Of a stretch of 64,000 nucleotides of DNA, positions 46,200-54,895 are shown piece by piece (positions within the stretch are counted from its first letter, which is position 1; every line of letters starts with the position of its first letter). A model generated the notes under the pieces. It ran no database searches. It worked only from the letters and a program-made list of their open reading frames with translations, and was not told where the DNA came from. A program made the translations under genes and the position numbers. The DNA comes from an uncultured Proteiniphilum sp. (GTDB lineage: Bacteria > Bacteroidota > Bacteroidia > Bacteroidales > Dysgonomonadaceae): positions 1 to 64,000 of the forward strand of contig CAKMJT010000029.1 in NCBI GenBank assembly GCA_927407015.1, written 5' to 3'.

Positions 46200-46877
46200 A
46201 TGAAAACACAGGTATTATTCATAGGATTGCTGCTCTGTTCTTCAATCCTTACAGCACAGGATACAATAAAAGGTGTCATTATTTCCGACAAGGGAAAACC
46301 TGTACGTCGAATGAATGTATGGGTAAAAAATTCGCTGGACGGAGTTAAAACGGACAAACAAGGTGAATTTATATTACAGGATCTGAGTGAAAAAGATACA
46401 CTGATCATCTCTGTTTCAAAAAAACAGGATGCCGTGATACCACTGAAAGATAGGGGAGATGAGTTAATAATTAAGTTGAAAAAGAACGAATTTATTTTGC
46501 AAGACAATTCGCAGGAATTCACATACCCTTATTCAAACAAAACATTGTTGGCATTCAATCCGAATATTCTTACCCGCCGCCAAATTGAACAGAGTGGTGC
46601 AAACTCCCTGTATGATTTGTTGAGAGGGAATCTCCCGGGAGTGACGGTCTCCGAGGTCAATGGCAATACCCTCGTAACCATTCGTGGAGGAAGTTCTTTT
46701 GATCTGAACAATGAACCGCTTTTTATTATAGACGGGATCGAATACAGAGGAAGTTATGATGCCGATCGTGCTGTGAATATACATGATATTGAACAATTAG
46801 AGGTGCAGAGCGATGGAGCGATGTACGGAATTAAAGGATCAAATGGGGCAATTGTAATTACAACCAAAAAAAAGTAG
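46200..46877 (+). CDS. Plug-only SusC-like protein without beta-barrel
   Basis: The 225-residue protein has a signal peptide (1-20), a carboxypeptidase-regulatory-like domain (IKGVIISDKGKPVRRMNVWVKNSLDGVKTDKQGEF) and a TonB-receptor plug (LYDLLRGNLPGVTVSEVNGNTLVTIRGGSSFDLNNEPLFIIDGIEY, MYGIKGSNGAIVITTKKK), then stops exactly where the barrel would begin. No barrel remnant follows; the next gene starts 31 bases later. Stand-alone plug proteins occur in Bacteroidetes but are poorly understood. It might cap or modulate a SusC, or interact with TonB. Confidence 0.75.
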   Translation: MKTQVLFIGLLLCSSILTAQDTIKGVIISDKGKPVRRMNVWVKNSLDGVKTDKQGEFILQDLSEKDTLIISVSKKQDAVIPLKDRGDELIIKLKKNEFILQDNSQEFTYPYSNKTLLAFNPNILTRRQIEQSGANSLYDLLRGNLPGVTVSEVNGNTLVTIRGGSSFDLNNEPLFIIDGIEYRGSYDADRAVNIHDIEQLEVQSDGAMYGIKGSNGAIVITTKKK

Positions 46878-46908
46878 AGATGGGCGTGCTGACATTATAG
46901 AAAAAGTC

Positions 46909-47910
46909 ATGGATATCAATTATGTAAAATACTTTTCAATCTGTATTTTAATGCTGCTTCCTCTGTTATCCTGTCATTCACAGGAAGAAACGAAAACAAT
47001 ACCCCCATCCTCGACAGAAGATAAGGAAAAAAAGGATGTGGATAATCCTACTGCAAATGGATACCTGTTACAAAGTTCCATGCAGGGGGCTTCTTCGTTG
47101 ACAGACAAGGACTATACCGTGATTCACAACTACATGAGGCTATATGGATGGGATTATACGGAACATCCGAATTCATCTGAAAAAGACCATCATGATGGCG
47201 TACATTGCCTGAATATTTACGATGAGAGCTTGCAACAATATGTATTTCAACTTATTTCCCATGTCAACCCGTTTTTGGATGGCGACAGAGGTAAACTGGA
47301 AGACAGGCAGCGGAATGAAATGAAGTCGCAGACGTCAGAAAATTGGTTTAAGATGAATGGGAATTGGGATGAACGACAATGGTTGGAATGGAAATTCAAA
47401 ATACCGAAAGGGTTTCGTCCATCAACCAGTTTTTGCCATATTCATCAGCTAAAAGCTCAGGAAGGAAATAACGGGGCTCCCATTATTACGATTACGCTAC
47501 GTGGAAACAACAACGGTACAAACAGAAGGGTACAGGTAATCCATACCGGGGATGTTTCTTCCACGAACAAAGGTACTATTGTGGACAATATTCCCATGGA
47601 GGAATTCGAAGACGAATGGGTGCAGGTACAGGAAGAGGTTCACTATATCCACAACGGTTTTTTCCGGATCAAAATTATCCGGATAAGAGACAATAAAGTA
47701 TTGATGGATTATTCCATCGACAACATTGATATGTGGCGAAAAGGTGCTACGAATATTCGCAATAAATTTGGTATTTACCGCAGCTACGGAAAGACATTAA
47801 GCGATCAGAACGACAGGCCAAGTAACGGCATCAAAGACGAATCGCTACTCCTGGGGGATTTTTACATCTACGAAAAAAACACAAATCCGAATCCTCAACC
47901 GCATGATTGA
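46909..47910 (+). CDS. Lipoprotein with heparinase-I/PL20-type jelly-roll, candidate polysaccharide lyase
   Basis: A 333-residue lipoprotein (C22 in LLPLLSCHSQ) with a low-complexity linker to about residue 48. The domain that follows has DRQRNEMKSQ (132-141), WLEWKFKIPKGFRPSTSFCHIHQLKA with H177 and H179, and NKFGIYRSYG (285-294). This order resembles concanavalin-like lyases such as PL13, PL14 and PL20 and relatives, in which an Arg-Asn-Glu patch and histidines neutralise and deprotonate uronate. Two GH105 domains downstream would use the unsaturated products. The family assignment is tentative. Confidence 0.6.
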   Translation: MDINYVKYFSICILMLLPLLSCHSQEETKTIPPSSTEDKEKKDVDNPTANGYLLQSSMQGASSLTDKDYTVIHNYMRLYGWDYTEHPNSSEKDHHDGVHCLNIYDESLQQYVFQLISHVNPFLDGDRGKLEDRQRNEMKSQTSENWFKMNGNWDERQWLEWKFKIPKGFRPSTSFCHIHQLKAQEGNNGAPIITITLRGNNNGTNRRVQVIHTGDVSSTNKGTIVDNIPMEEFEDEWVQVQEEVHYIHNGFFRIKIIRIRDNKVLMDYSIDNIDMWRKGATNIRNKFGIYRSYGKTLSDQNDRPSNGIKDESLLLGDFYIYEKNTNPNPQPHD

Positions 47911-48015
47911 GAATTAATACTCAACCGTCTCAAATTATGTCAATAAAAAGTAATTGAAAACTAAAAAATTACTCAAGAAAAAAGAGTATGATTAAATCTT
48001 CTAAATGCATTACAC

Positions 48016-49875
48016 ATGGATAAATTCAAATATAAGCTATTAATTTTTTTGTTGATCTGTTTTATGGGAGAAGCCTGTTCTCCAAAATCTGTTTTCACGG
48101 TCTCTTCTCCTGATGGCCAAATTAAAGCCATTGTGAAGTTCGATAAAGAACAAGGAACTGTTCACTATATAGTGAAGAGCAGGAATCAGGAAGTTATATC
48201 ATTTAGTTCGATGGGAATTTCTACCAATCTGGGGGAATTTACATCAGGGATGAAGCTCGAAGACTCTTCGAAAAAAACGATTGACGAAACATATAATCTT
48301 CCCCAAGGGAAAGTCTCTGCCTACCGGAATTATGCAAATGAGCAAACGTTGACTTTGAGTAAAAATGGCCAACAATTGATCATTGTATTCCGGGTATACA
48401 ATGATGGTATCGCATATCGTTATGAAATACCGGGGGAAGGCGGGATTGAATTTAGCGGTGAAATCAGTTCCATTAACCTGGCTGATACGAATCTCACCTA
48501 TTACGGACAAAATCATCCGAACAGGTATGGATATGAAAGCGCTCTTGGCCCCATTGACGGCGAGAGGATGTCAAATCCTGTGCTGGCTCACCTGAAGGAT
48601 AAAAACCATTTTGTGTTGATGGGACAGGCGGCAACCTATGGCAATTATGTACAGACCCACTTTCAACGATCAGGTAACCGGTTCACTTACGCCTATCCAC
48701 TGGATCAGGAAAAAATTGGACCAGTTCGTGCCGCACTACCCTTTCAATCTCCCTGGAGAATGGTCATTATTTCTCCTGAAAATCCCGGGAAAATTGTGGA
48801 ATCTTATCTGGCTGAAAATTTAAATCCTCCTACAAATCCAGCCTATCTGAATCAGGATGTCACAATGAAAGACTGGGTGAGACCGGGACGTGTCATGTGG
48901 GATTATATTGCCAGGGATGGTGACAAACCCCGTATGTGGATTGATGCGGTTGCCGAAATGGGCTGGGAATACTATATGGCTGATGCCGGATTCGCAAACC
49001 GCTGGGGAGGAAATGATTCTGTTTTGAATGTAGTTAAATATGCCGATGCGAAGAATGTGGGGGTGATAGGCTGGGCACATACCCGTGAATTTGATACTCT
49101 TGCAAAAGCCGACTCAACAATGAAGAGATATGCAGACTGGGGACTGAAAGGGGCTAAAATTGACTTTTTCGACAACAATACACTCAGTGAAAATCCCCGC
49201 GACTGGAGAGACTACGAAGATACACAGCAAAGTTTGCAAATGAGGGACTGGATCTTTGAGCTGGGTATAGAGTACTCATTTCTCCTTGAACTCCACGGAA
49301 ATACGATTCCAACAGGTGAACGCAGACAATATCCTAACCTGATGACGCTCGAAGGGGTTGATGGTATGGAAAGAAGAACAAAACCTGCCGCAAACGATCT
49401 TACCATTCCCTATGTCAGAAATGTAATGGGGCCCGTCAGCTATACTGTCATCCACTTTGAGCGGTCTCCCGGCACACATGCCTATCAGTTAGCCATGCCC
49501 ATTGTTTATGAAGCCGGCCTGATGATATATGCGGAACACGGACAAAAACTACTTGACTGGCCAGGCAGAGAAATGATTAAGGATCTTCCTTCAACATGGG
49601 ATGAAACGAGATATTTGGAAGGAATGCCTGCTAGTCATATCGTAATAGCACGCAGAAAAGGTGAGGACTGGTATATCGGCGGCATGACCGATGCAGCTCG
49701 CACGGTTACTATTCAACCGGATTTTCTGGATAAAGAGAAAAGTTACAATGCTTTGATTTTTAGTGATGATACGCATACCACAATGAAAAGGGAATCGAAC
49801 CAGATTACGAATAGTGATAGTCTATCATTCAATTTATTGGAGAGAGGCGGTTTTGCATTGCGACTAAGACCATAG
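48016..49875 (+). CDS. GH97 glycoside hydrolase (retaining, alpha-galactosidase-like type)
   Basis: A 619-residue enzyme with an N-terminal lipoprotein-like signal (C21), an N-terminal beta-super-sandwich domain (VFTVSSPDGQIKAIVKF) and a TIM-barrel (MWIDAVAEMGWEYYMADAGFANRWGG). The motif GAKIDFFD (D383) places an aspartate where retaining GH97 alpha-galactosidases have their nucleophile, unlike inverting SusB-type alpha-glucosidases. It is calcium-dependent in known members. It probably removes alpha-linked galactose (or a related sugar) from imported fragments. Confidence 0.88.
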   Translation: MDKFKYKLLIFLLICFMGEACSPKSVFTVSSPDGQIKAIVKFDKEQGTVHYIVKSRNQEVISFSSMGISTNLGEFTSGMKLEDSSKKTIDETYNLPQGKVSAYRNYANEQTLTLSKNGQQLIIVFRVYNDGIAYRYEIPGEGGIEFSGEISSINLADTNLTYYGQNHPNRYGYESALGPIDGERMSNPVLAHLKDKNHFVLMGQAATYGNYVQTHFQRSGNRFTYAYPLDQEKIGPVRAALPFQSPWRMVIISPENPGKIVESYLAENLNPPTNPAYLNQDVTMKDWVRPGRVMWDYIARDGDKPRMWIDAVAEMGWEYYMADAGFANRWGGNDSVLNVVKYADAKNVGVIGWAHTREFDTLAKADSTMKRYADWGLKGAKIDFFDNNTLSENPRDWRDYEDTQQSLQMRDWIFELGIEYSFLLELHGNTIPTGERRQYPNLMTLEGVDGMERRTKPAANDLTIPYVRNVMGPVSYTVIHFERSPGTHAYQLAMPIVYEAGLMIYAEHGQKLLDWPGREMIKDLPSTWDETRYLEGMPASHIVIARRKGEDWYIGGMTDAARTVTIQPDFLDKEKSYNALIFSDDTHTTMKRESNQITNSDSLSFNLLERGGFALRLRP

Positions 49876-49934
49876 TCTCATGATATTAATTGCAATCAAC
49901 CTTATTATGTTTAAAAAAATAAAAAAACAAACAC

Positions 49935-52900
49935 ATGAAAAAAAGTAAATTATTAAATCTTCTGAGGTGTTCTTCATTCATCGTTCTTTGGATGATATCC
50001 TTGAACATGTTTGCACAAGGCATTACCGTAAAAGGTACGGTAACAGACGCAAATAACGAACCAATTATTGGGGCAACCATTGTTGAGCAAGGCAATACAG
50101 CACATGGTACAGTCACCGATATAGATGGAAATTATATGCTGATTAATGTACCGGCTAATGCTGTCTTACAAATTACATATGTTGGCATGAAATCTCAGGC
50201 TATTCCTGTGAATGGACGTACGACCATCTTTATTACCCTGGAATCGGATACTGAATTATTGGAAGAAGTTGTGGTGGTTGGGTATGGAACACAAAGGAAG
50301 ATAAATTTAACAGGGGCTGTAGGAAATGTGAGTTCCGATGAAATTAATTCTCGCATAGCTCCAAGTACCTCTTCTCTTTTGCAAGGGAGAACTCCCGGGC
50401 TACAAATTACACAAAATTCCGCAATGCCCGGAAATGAAAACGTTGAAATACGTATTCGAGGCATGGGTACTTTTAGCTCTGCAGGAAATAATCCCCTTAT
50501 CCTCATTGATGGTGTAGAAGGAGATTTCAACAAACTAAATCCAAATATGATCGAGAGTATTTCAATACTGAAAGATGCTGCCTCGGCCTCAATTTATGGA
50601 TCACGTGCTGCGAACGGTGTGATTTTAGTAACTACTAAAACAGGGAAAGAAGGACGAATTGGGGTAGAATACCAATTTAACTATTCTATGCAAAAACCTA
50701 CTGAGCCTATGCATCGAGTGACTAACTCAGTTGAATATATGGAGTTAATCAATAAAGCGATAGACTTTTCCGGAAATGTAAATGCAGGCTGGAGATATAC
50801 GGATGATGAAATAAATCGTTACAGAAAAGGACAAGACCCTAATGATCCCAGCTATAACCCTTTACAGTATCCGAATTGTGACTGGTTAGATTATTTAATT
50901 CGTGATGCTGCCATCCAACAACATTTTATAAGCATCAACGGAGGAAGGGGCGGCACGAGTTTTAATGCAGGATTAGGCTATATGGATCAAACAGGACTCT
51001 TATTAGGAACAAGTTACAAGCGGTACGATGGACAAATTAATTTCAAATCGTCTCTTACAGAAAGAATTACTTTTGGTTCTAATATATCGATGAATTATGG
51101 AGTCAGGCACGACACTTCATTCAATGACACAGATCTAGGCAATATGAATGCATCACGCGATCAGATGAGGTCGGCTTATGCAGCTTCCCCGTTGATGACC
51201 CCTCAATTACCGGATGGAAGTGGACGATGGTCATCCTATGCATATGAAAATAAAGGGGGAAATAAAAACCCTATTGCAAACGCTGTTGCTGGTGGCGGTC
51301 AATTAGAAGACAATAACTATATATTGGCCAGTTCTTTCTTGAATCTAAAAATTATCGAAGGTCTCAACGCTGAAGTGAAGGGAGCTGTAAAATTCAATGA
51401 AGAACAAAATAAAATCATGAATGCCACCTGGGATGGCGCTGTCTTCTTACCGGATGCCAATGGAGTATATGAGGACCGTCCTTCAACTTCTATGCAAAGT
51501 TTTCGTCAGAGAAATAGCCGTTCAAAGCAATATACCCTTTATGGAACACTGAATTATTTGAAAACATTGAATGAAGTTCATAACCTCAATATTCTGGGCG
51601 GATATAGCCAGGAAAGTTATAAGTTTGAACAGATCGAAGGCTATCGAACTGGCTACACGGTTACGGATATGTGGTACCTGAGTATGGGTCCAACCCCGGC
51701 TCAAACGAATGATAGTTCCGTAGATGAGTGGGCATTATCATCATTCTTCGGACGCCTTAATTATGATTATTTACAAAAATATTTGTTTGAAGCAAATATC
51801 CGGTACGATGGTACTTCACGTCTTCCCGACACTGGCAGATGGGGTGTTTTCCCCTCTGTATCTGCAGGCTGGAGAGTAACCGAGGAAGCATTCATGAAAG
51901 ATTTTTCATTTATTGATAATTTTAAAATTAGGGCATCCTGGGGTCAGCTGGGAAATCAAAATATTGGTAATTATCCCTATCAGGCTATTTTGACGACTTC
52001 AGGCTATAATTTTGGGGGTACAATGAGCAACGGTTATTATAGTAACAAAATGGTAAATACCAATATTAAATGGGAAACAACCACTTCAACCAATATTGGA
52101 GTAGATTTTGGATTTTTTAAAAATAAATTATCGGGATCGATAGATTGGTATCACAAGTACACTACAGATATACTCCGCAATTTGCAAGTCCCAAATTTTG
52201 TCGGCATCAGTGGCCCAACAGTTAATCAAGGTGAAATGAAAAACGTTGGATGGGATTTTATTGTGGGATATGAGGATAAAATAGGTGATTTTAGATACAG
52301 TTTTAAGGCTAATTTTGATACTTACAAAAACACATTGATAAAATACGGTGCTCAAGAAATTAGTGGGGTTAACATCCGGCGGGAAGGGTTACCCTGGAAC
52401 ACATTTTATGTCTTGATACAGGATGGTGTATATCAAAATCAAAAAGAAATTGATGACGAAAAATTTAATGGTCAACCCGTCGAGCGAAAATATGCCGGTT
52501 CCATTACTATTAAACCCGGCGATATCAGATATAAAGATATTAGCGGGCCGGATGGTGTACCCGATGGTGTAATTGATGCCAATTACGATCGTACACCCGT
52601 ATTGGGTTCTTTCCCAAAGTTTGGTTATGGGTTCAATATTAATTTATCCTATAAGATTTTTGATTTAAGTTGTTTCTTTCAAGGTGTTCAGGGAAGGAAA
52701 CTTTATGTATCCTCCTGGGGTATTTCTCCATTCAATCAGGCATCACCTCCTCCGACATTTTGGAGAGATGCCTGGGATGGAGAAGGTACATCTAATTATA
52801 TTCCTCATATTTACATGGATGGATACGGACCAATGCAAGCAGGAAATTCATCTTTCTTCCTTAGAGATGCTTCTTATCTGCGCATGAAAAGTCTTCAAAT

Positions 52901-53099
52901 TGGAATCAATTTGCCTGAAAAAACAATAAACAAAGTGTATATAAAGAATGCACGATTATTCTTCTCCGGTGATAACTTGCTTACGTTTACAAAATTCTTT
53001 GATGGACAGATTGATCCGGAACGCACAGGGCAAGGCTCAAGCGATGCTTTGTATCCGCAAGCAAAAATCTACACGGTAGGGTTAAGGGTAATGTTTTGA
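49935..53099 (+). CDS. SusC-like TonB-dependent glycan transporter (pair 2)
   Basis: A 1054-residue second importer: signal peptide (about 1-27), regulatory-like domain (TVKGTVTDANNEPIIGATIVEQGNTAHGTVTDIDG), EEVVVVGYGTQRKINLTGAV, plug (SLLQGRTPGLQITQNSAMPGNENVEIRIRGMGTF) and beta-barrel. It is clearly different from pair 1, so the locus can take up two kinds of fragment. The SusD-like partner follows after 76 bases. Confidence 0.96.
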   Translation: MKKSKLLNLLRCSSFIVLWMISLNMFAQGITVKGTVTDANNEPIIGATIVEQGNTAHGTVTDIDGNYMLINVPANAVLQITYVGMKSQAIPVNGRTTIFITLESDTELLEEVVVVGYGTQRKINLTGAVGNVSSDEINSRIAPSTSSLLQGRTPGLQITQNSAMPGNENVEIRIRGMGTFSSAGNNPLILIDGVEGDFNKLNPNMIESISILKDAASASIYGSRAANGVILVTTKTGKEGRIGVEYQFNYSMQKPTEPMHRVTNSVEYMELINKAIDFSGNVNAGWRYTDDEINRYRKGQDPNDPSYNPLQYPNCDWLDYLIRDAAIQQHFISINGGRGGTSFNAGLGYMDQTGLLLGTSYKRYDGQINFKSSLTERITFGSNISMNYGVRHDTSFNDTDLGNMNASRDQMRSAYAASPLMTPQLPDGSGRWSSYAYENKGGNKNPIANAVAGGGQLEDNNYILASSFLNLKIIEGLNAEVKGAVKFNEEQNKIMNATWDGAVFLPDANGVYEDRPSTSMQSFRQRNSRSKQYTLYGTLNYLKTLNEVHNLNILGGYSQESYKFEQIEGYRTGYTVTDMWYLSMGPTPAQTNDSSVDEWALSSFFGRLNYDYLQKYLFEANIRYDGTSRLPDTGRWGVFPSVSAGWRVTEEAFMKDFSFIDNFKIRASWGQLGNQNIGNYPYQAILTTSGYNFGGTMSNGYYSNKMVNTNIKWETTTSTNIGVDFGFFKNKLSGSIDWYHKYTTDILRNLQVPNFVGISGPTVNQGEMKNVGWDFIVGYEDKIGDFRYSFKANFDTYKNTLIKYGAQEISGVNIRREGLPWNTFYVLIQDGVYQNQKEIDDEKFNGQPVERKYAGSITIKPGDIRYKDISGPDGVPDGVIDANYDRTPVLGSFPKFGYGFNINLSYKIFDLSCFFQGVQGRKLYVSSWGISPFNQASPPPTFWRDAWDGEGTSNYIPHIYMDGYGPMQAGNSSFFLRDASYLRMKSLQIGINLPEKTINKVYIKNARLFFSGDNLLTFTKFFDGQIDPERTGQGSSDALYPQAKIYTVGLRVMF

Positions 53100-53175
53100 T
53101 CAAGGCATATAAGTTACTTTGCATCACAACAATTATTGTAAAATTGAAAATTTAGAACAATAAATAATTAAACCT

Positions 53176-54774
53176 ATGAAATACTTAACGATTTTATTCT
53201 GTTTTTTGGGTATTGCCATTTTGAATAGTTGCGATGGGTTTCTGGATAGACAACCGCTCGATCAGCTCAGCCAAAATACTTTTTTTAAAAATAAACAAGA
53301 TATAGAACAGGGGCTTATTCCTACTTATCTTCGCTATCGCTCCCAGGTGATTGGAGGAATGGGAGCGGGAAACGGTTCGTCGATGGATTTAGAAGCATTG
53401 AGTGACAATGCATATTCTTCTTCGGGATTTCAGAGTTTACAAAATATCGCACAAGGGGGAATGACGGCCTCAACCGGAGGAGCCGTAACTACCATGTGGA
53501 ATGATGCCTGGCAAGGTGTGGCATATTGCAATTTCTTCTTAGATAACCTGGAAAGAGAAGAAGTAAAAAAATTACTTTCCGAAGCTGATTATAAACAAAT
53601 TAAAGGTGAGGCTCTTTTCAACCGCTGTTATTTCTATTTTTTGCTTATTCAGCAATATGGAAATATTCCTCTTGTTGTGAATGCTGTAACTGCTGAAATG
53701 CCATATATGAATTTACCACGCGATCCTGTAAGTAAGATAGTTTCTCAATTACTTTCAGACATTGATTTGGCGATTGAAGGACTTCCCCTGAAAGTTTACA
53801 CAACTGGCCATGCAGTAAAGGGCTCTGCCATTCTATTGAAAACCAGAATATTGATATATGATAAACAATATGCCGAAGCAGCGACTACGGCCTATTCTTT
53901 GATAGGAGATGCAAAAAATCCTCACAAACTTTCCGATGATTATGCCGGTATTTTCTTCGGCAACCAGATAAATAACCCAGAGATTATGTTTTCCGTATGG
54001 TACTCATCGCCAGATGATATGCATCAGTTTGATCAGTATACCGGAAGCCGCATGTCATGTTATCCTTTATTTGATTTGGTGAAAGCATATGAAGAAAAAT
54101 CCCCGGGTGTGAAAGATCCACGATTGGGCATGACCATTTTTATGGTGGGCGATCCTTGGGAAATGTATAACGGGACATCAACCAAAACATTCCAATATAC
54201 GACATGGAATACAGAGACAGGAAAGCAAGATAAAATTCTTGATCCTACAATCTACACATATTCGACAAAACAATTTCCGCCCCGCGATGGATCTCCAAGA
54301 ACTTCAGAAGGTAATATACCCGTAAGTTCCCTTGCCTGGAAAAAAGGTGTCAATAAGTCTTTGGTACAGGCAAGAGATAAAATTAGTGCACAACATCGGG
54401 TATTGATGCGATATGCAGACTTACTTTTATTATATGCCGAGGCAATGTTTGAATCGGGACAAGGTAATGATCCAAGAGCTTTAAAAGCGCTGAATGATGT
54501 TCGGGGACGTAAAGGGGTGGAAATGCCTCCGAAAACAGGACTCACACGAGAAATCATACGCAATGAACGACGGGTGGAGCTGGCCTATGAAGGAATTAGA
54601 TACTATGATATAAAAAGATGGGACATAGCAAAAGATGTAATTCCACTTAAAATTCCAAATCCAATGTTATCAAAAGGTATTGTGTGTAAATGGGATGGAA
54701 ATTTATGGCCGATCCCTCAAAACGTGATGAATATAATGCTTCCTGCAGGGTGGGAAAATAATGCTCCTTATTAA
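53176..54774 (+). CDS. SusD-like glycan-binding lipoprotein (pair 2)
   Basis: A 532-residue lipoprotein (C19 in AILNSCDGFLDRQPLDQLSQNTFF) with SusD helical repeats and the C-terminal stretch REIIRNERRVELAYEGIRYYDIKRWDIAK. A strong hairpin follows the stop codon before the enzyme genes. Confidence 0.95.
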   Translation: MKYLTILFCFLGIAILNSCDGFLDRQPLDQLSQNTFFKNKQDIEQGLIPTYLRYRSQVIGGMGAGNGSSMDLEALSDNAYSSSGFQSLQNIAQGGMTASTGGAVTTMWNDAWQGVAYCNFFLDNLEREEVKKLLSEADYKQIKGEALFNRCYFYFLLIQQYGNIPLVVNAVTAEMPYMNLPRDPVSKIVSQLLSDIDLAIEGLPLKVYTTGHAVKGSAILLKTRILIYDKQYAEAATTAYSLIGDAKNPHKLSDDYAGIFFGNQINNPEIMFSVWYSSPDDMHQFDQYTGSRMSCYPLFDLVKAYEEKSPGVKDPRLGMTIFMVGDPWEMYNGTSTKTFQYTTWNTETGKQDKILDPTIYTYSTKQFPPRDGSPRTSEGNIPVSSLAWKKGVNKSLVQARDKISAQHRVLMRYADLLLLYAEAMFESGQGNDPRALKALNDVRGRKGVEMPPKTGLTREIIRNERRVELAYEGIRYYDIKRWDIAKDVIPLKIPNPMLSKGIVCKWDGNLWPIPQNVMNIMLPAGWENNAPY

Positions 54775-54787
54775 CATTATAGTGTTG

Positions 54788-54820
54788 GATGAATGGTGAT
54801 TATGAAAATCACCATTCATC
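54788..54820 (+). other. Strong hairpin after the second susD
   Basis: GATGAATGGTGATT (54788-54801) and AATCACCATTCATC (54807-54820) are perfectly complementary, 14 base pairs around a 5-base loop. The following bases are AT-rich but lack a clean T-tract. It could terminate part of the transcripts or protect the susC/susD message. Confidence 0.65.
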
Positions 54821-54895
54821 TTCATAGAATGTTTAATTTTGATAATGTGCGATTTGTTTTATCAAAGAATGTCAACCCCTACAACAAGTTTTAAT

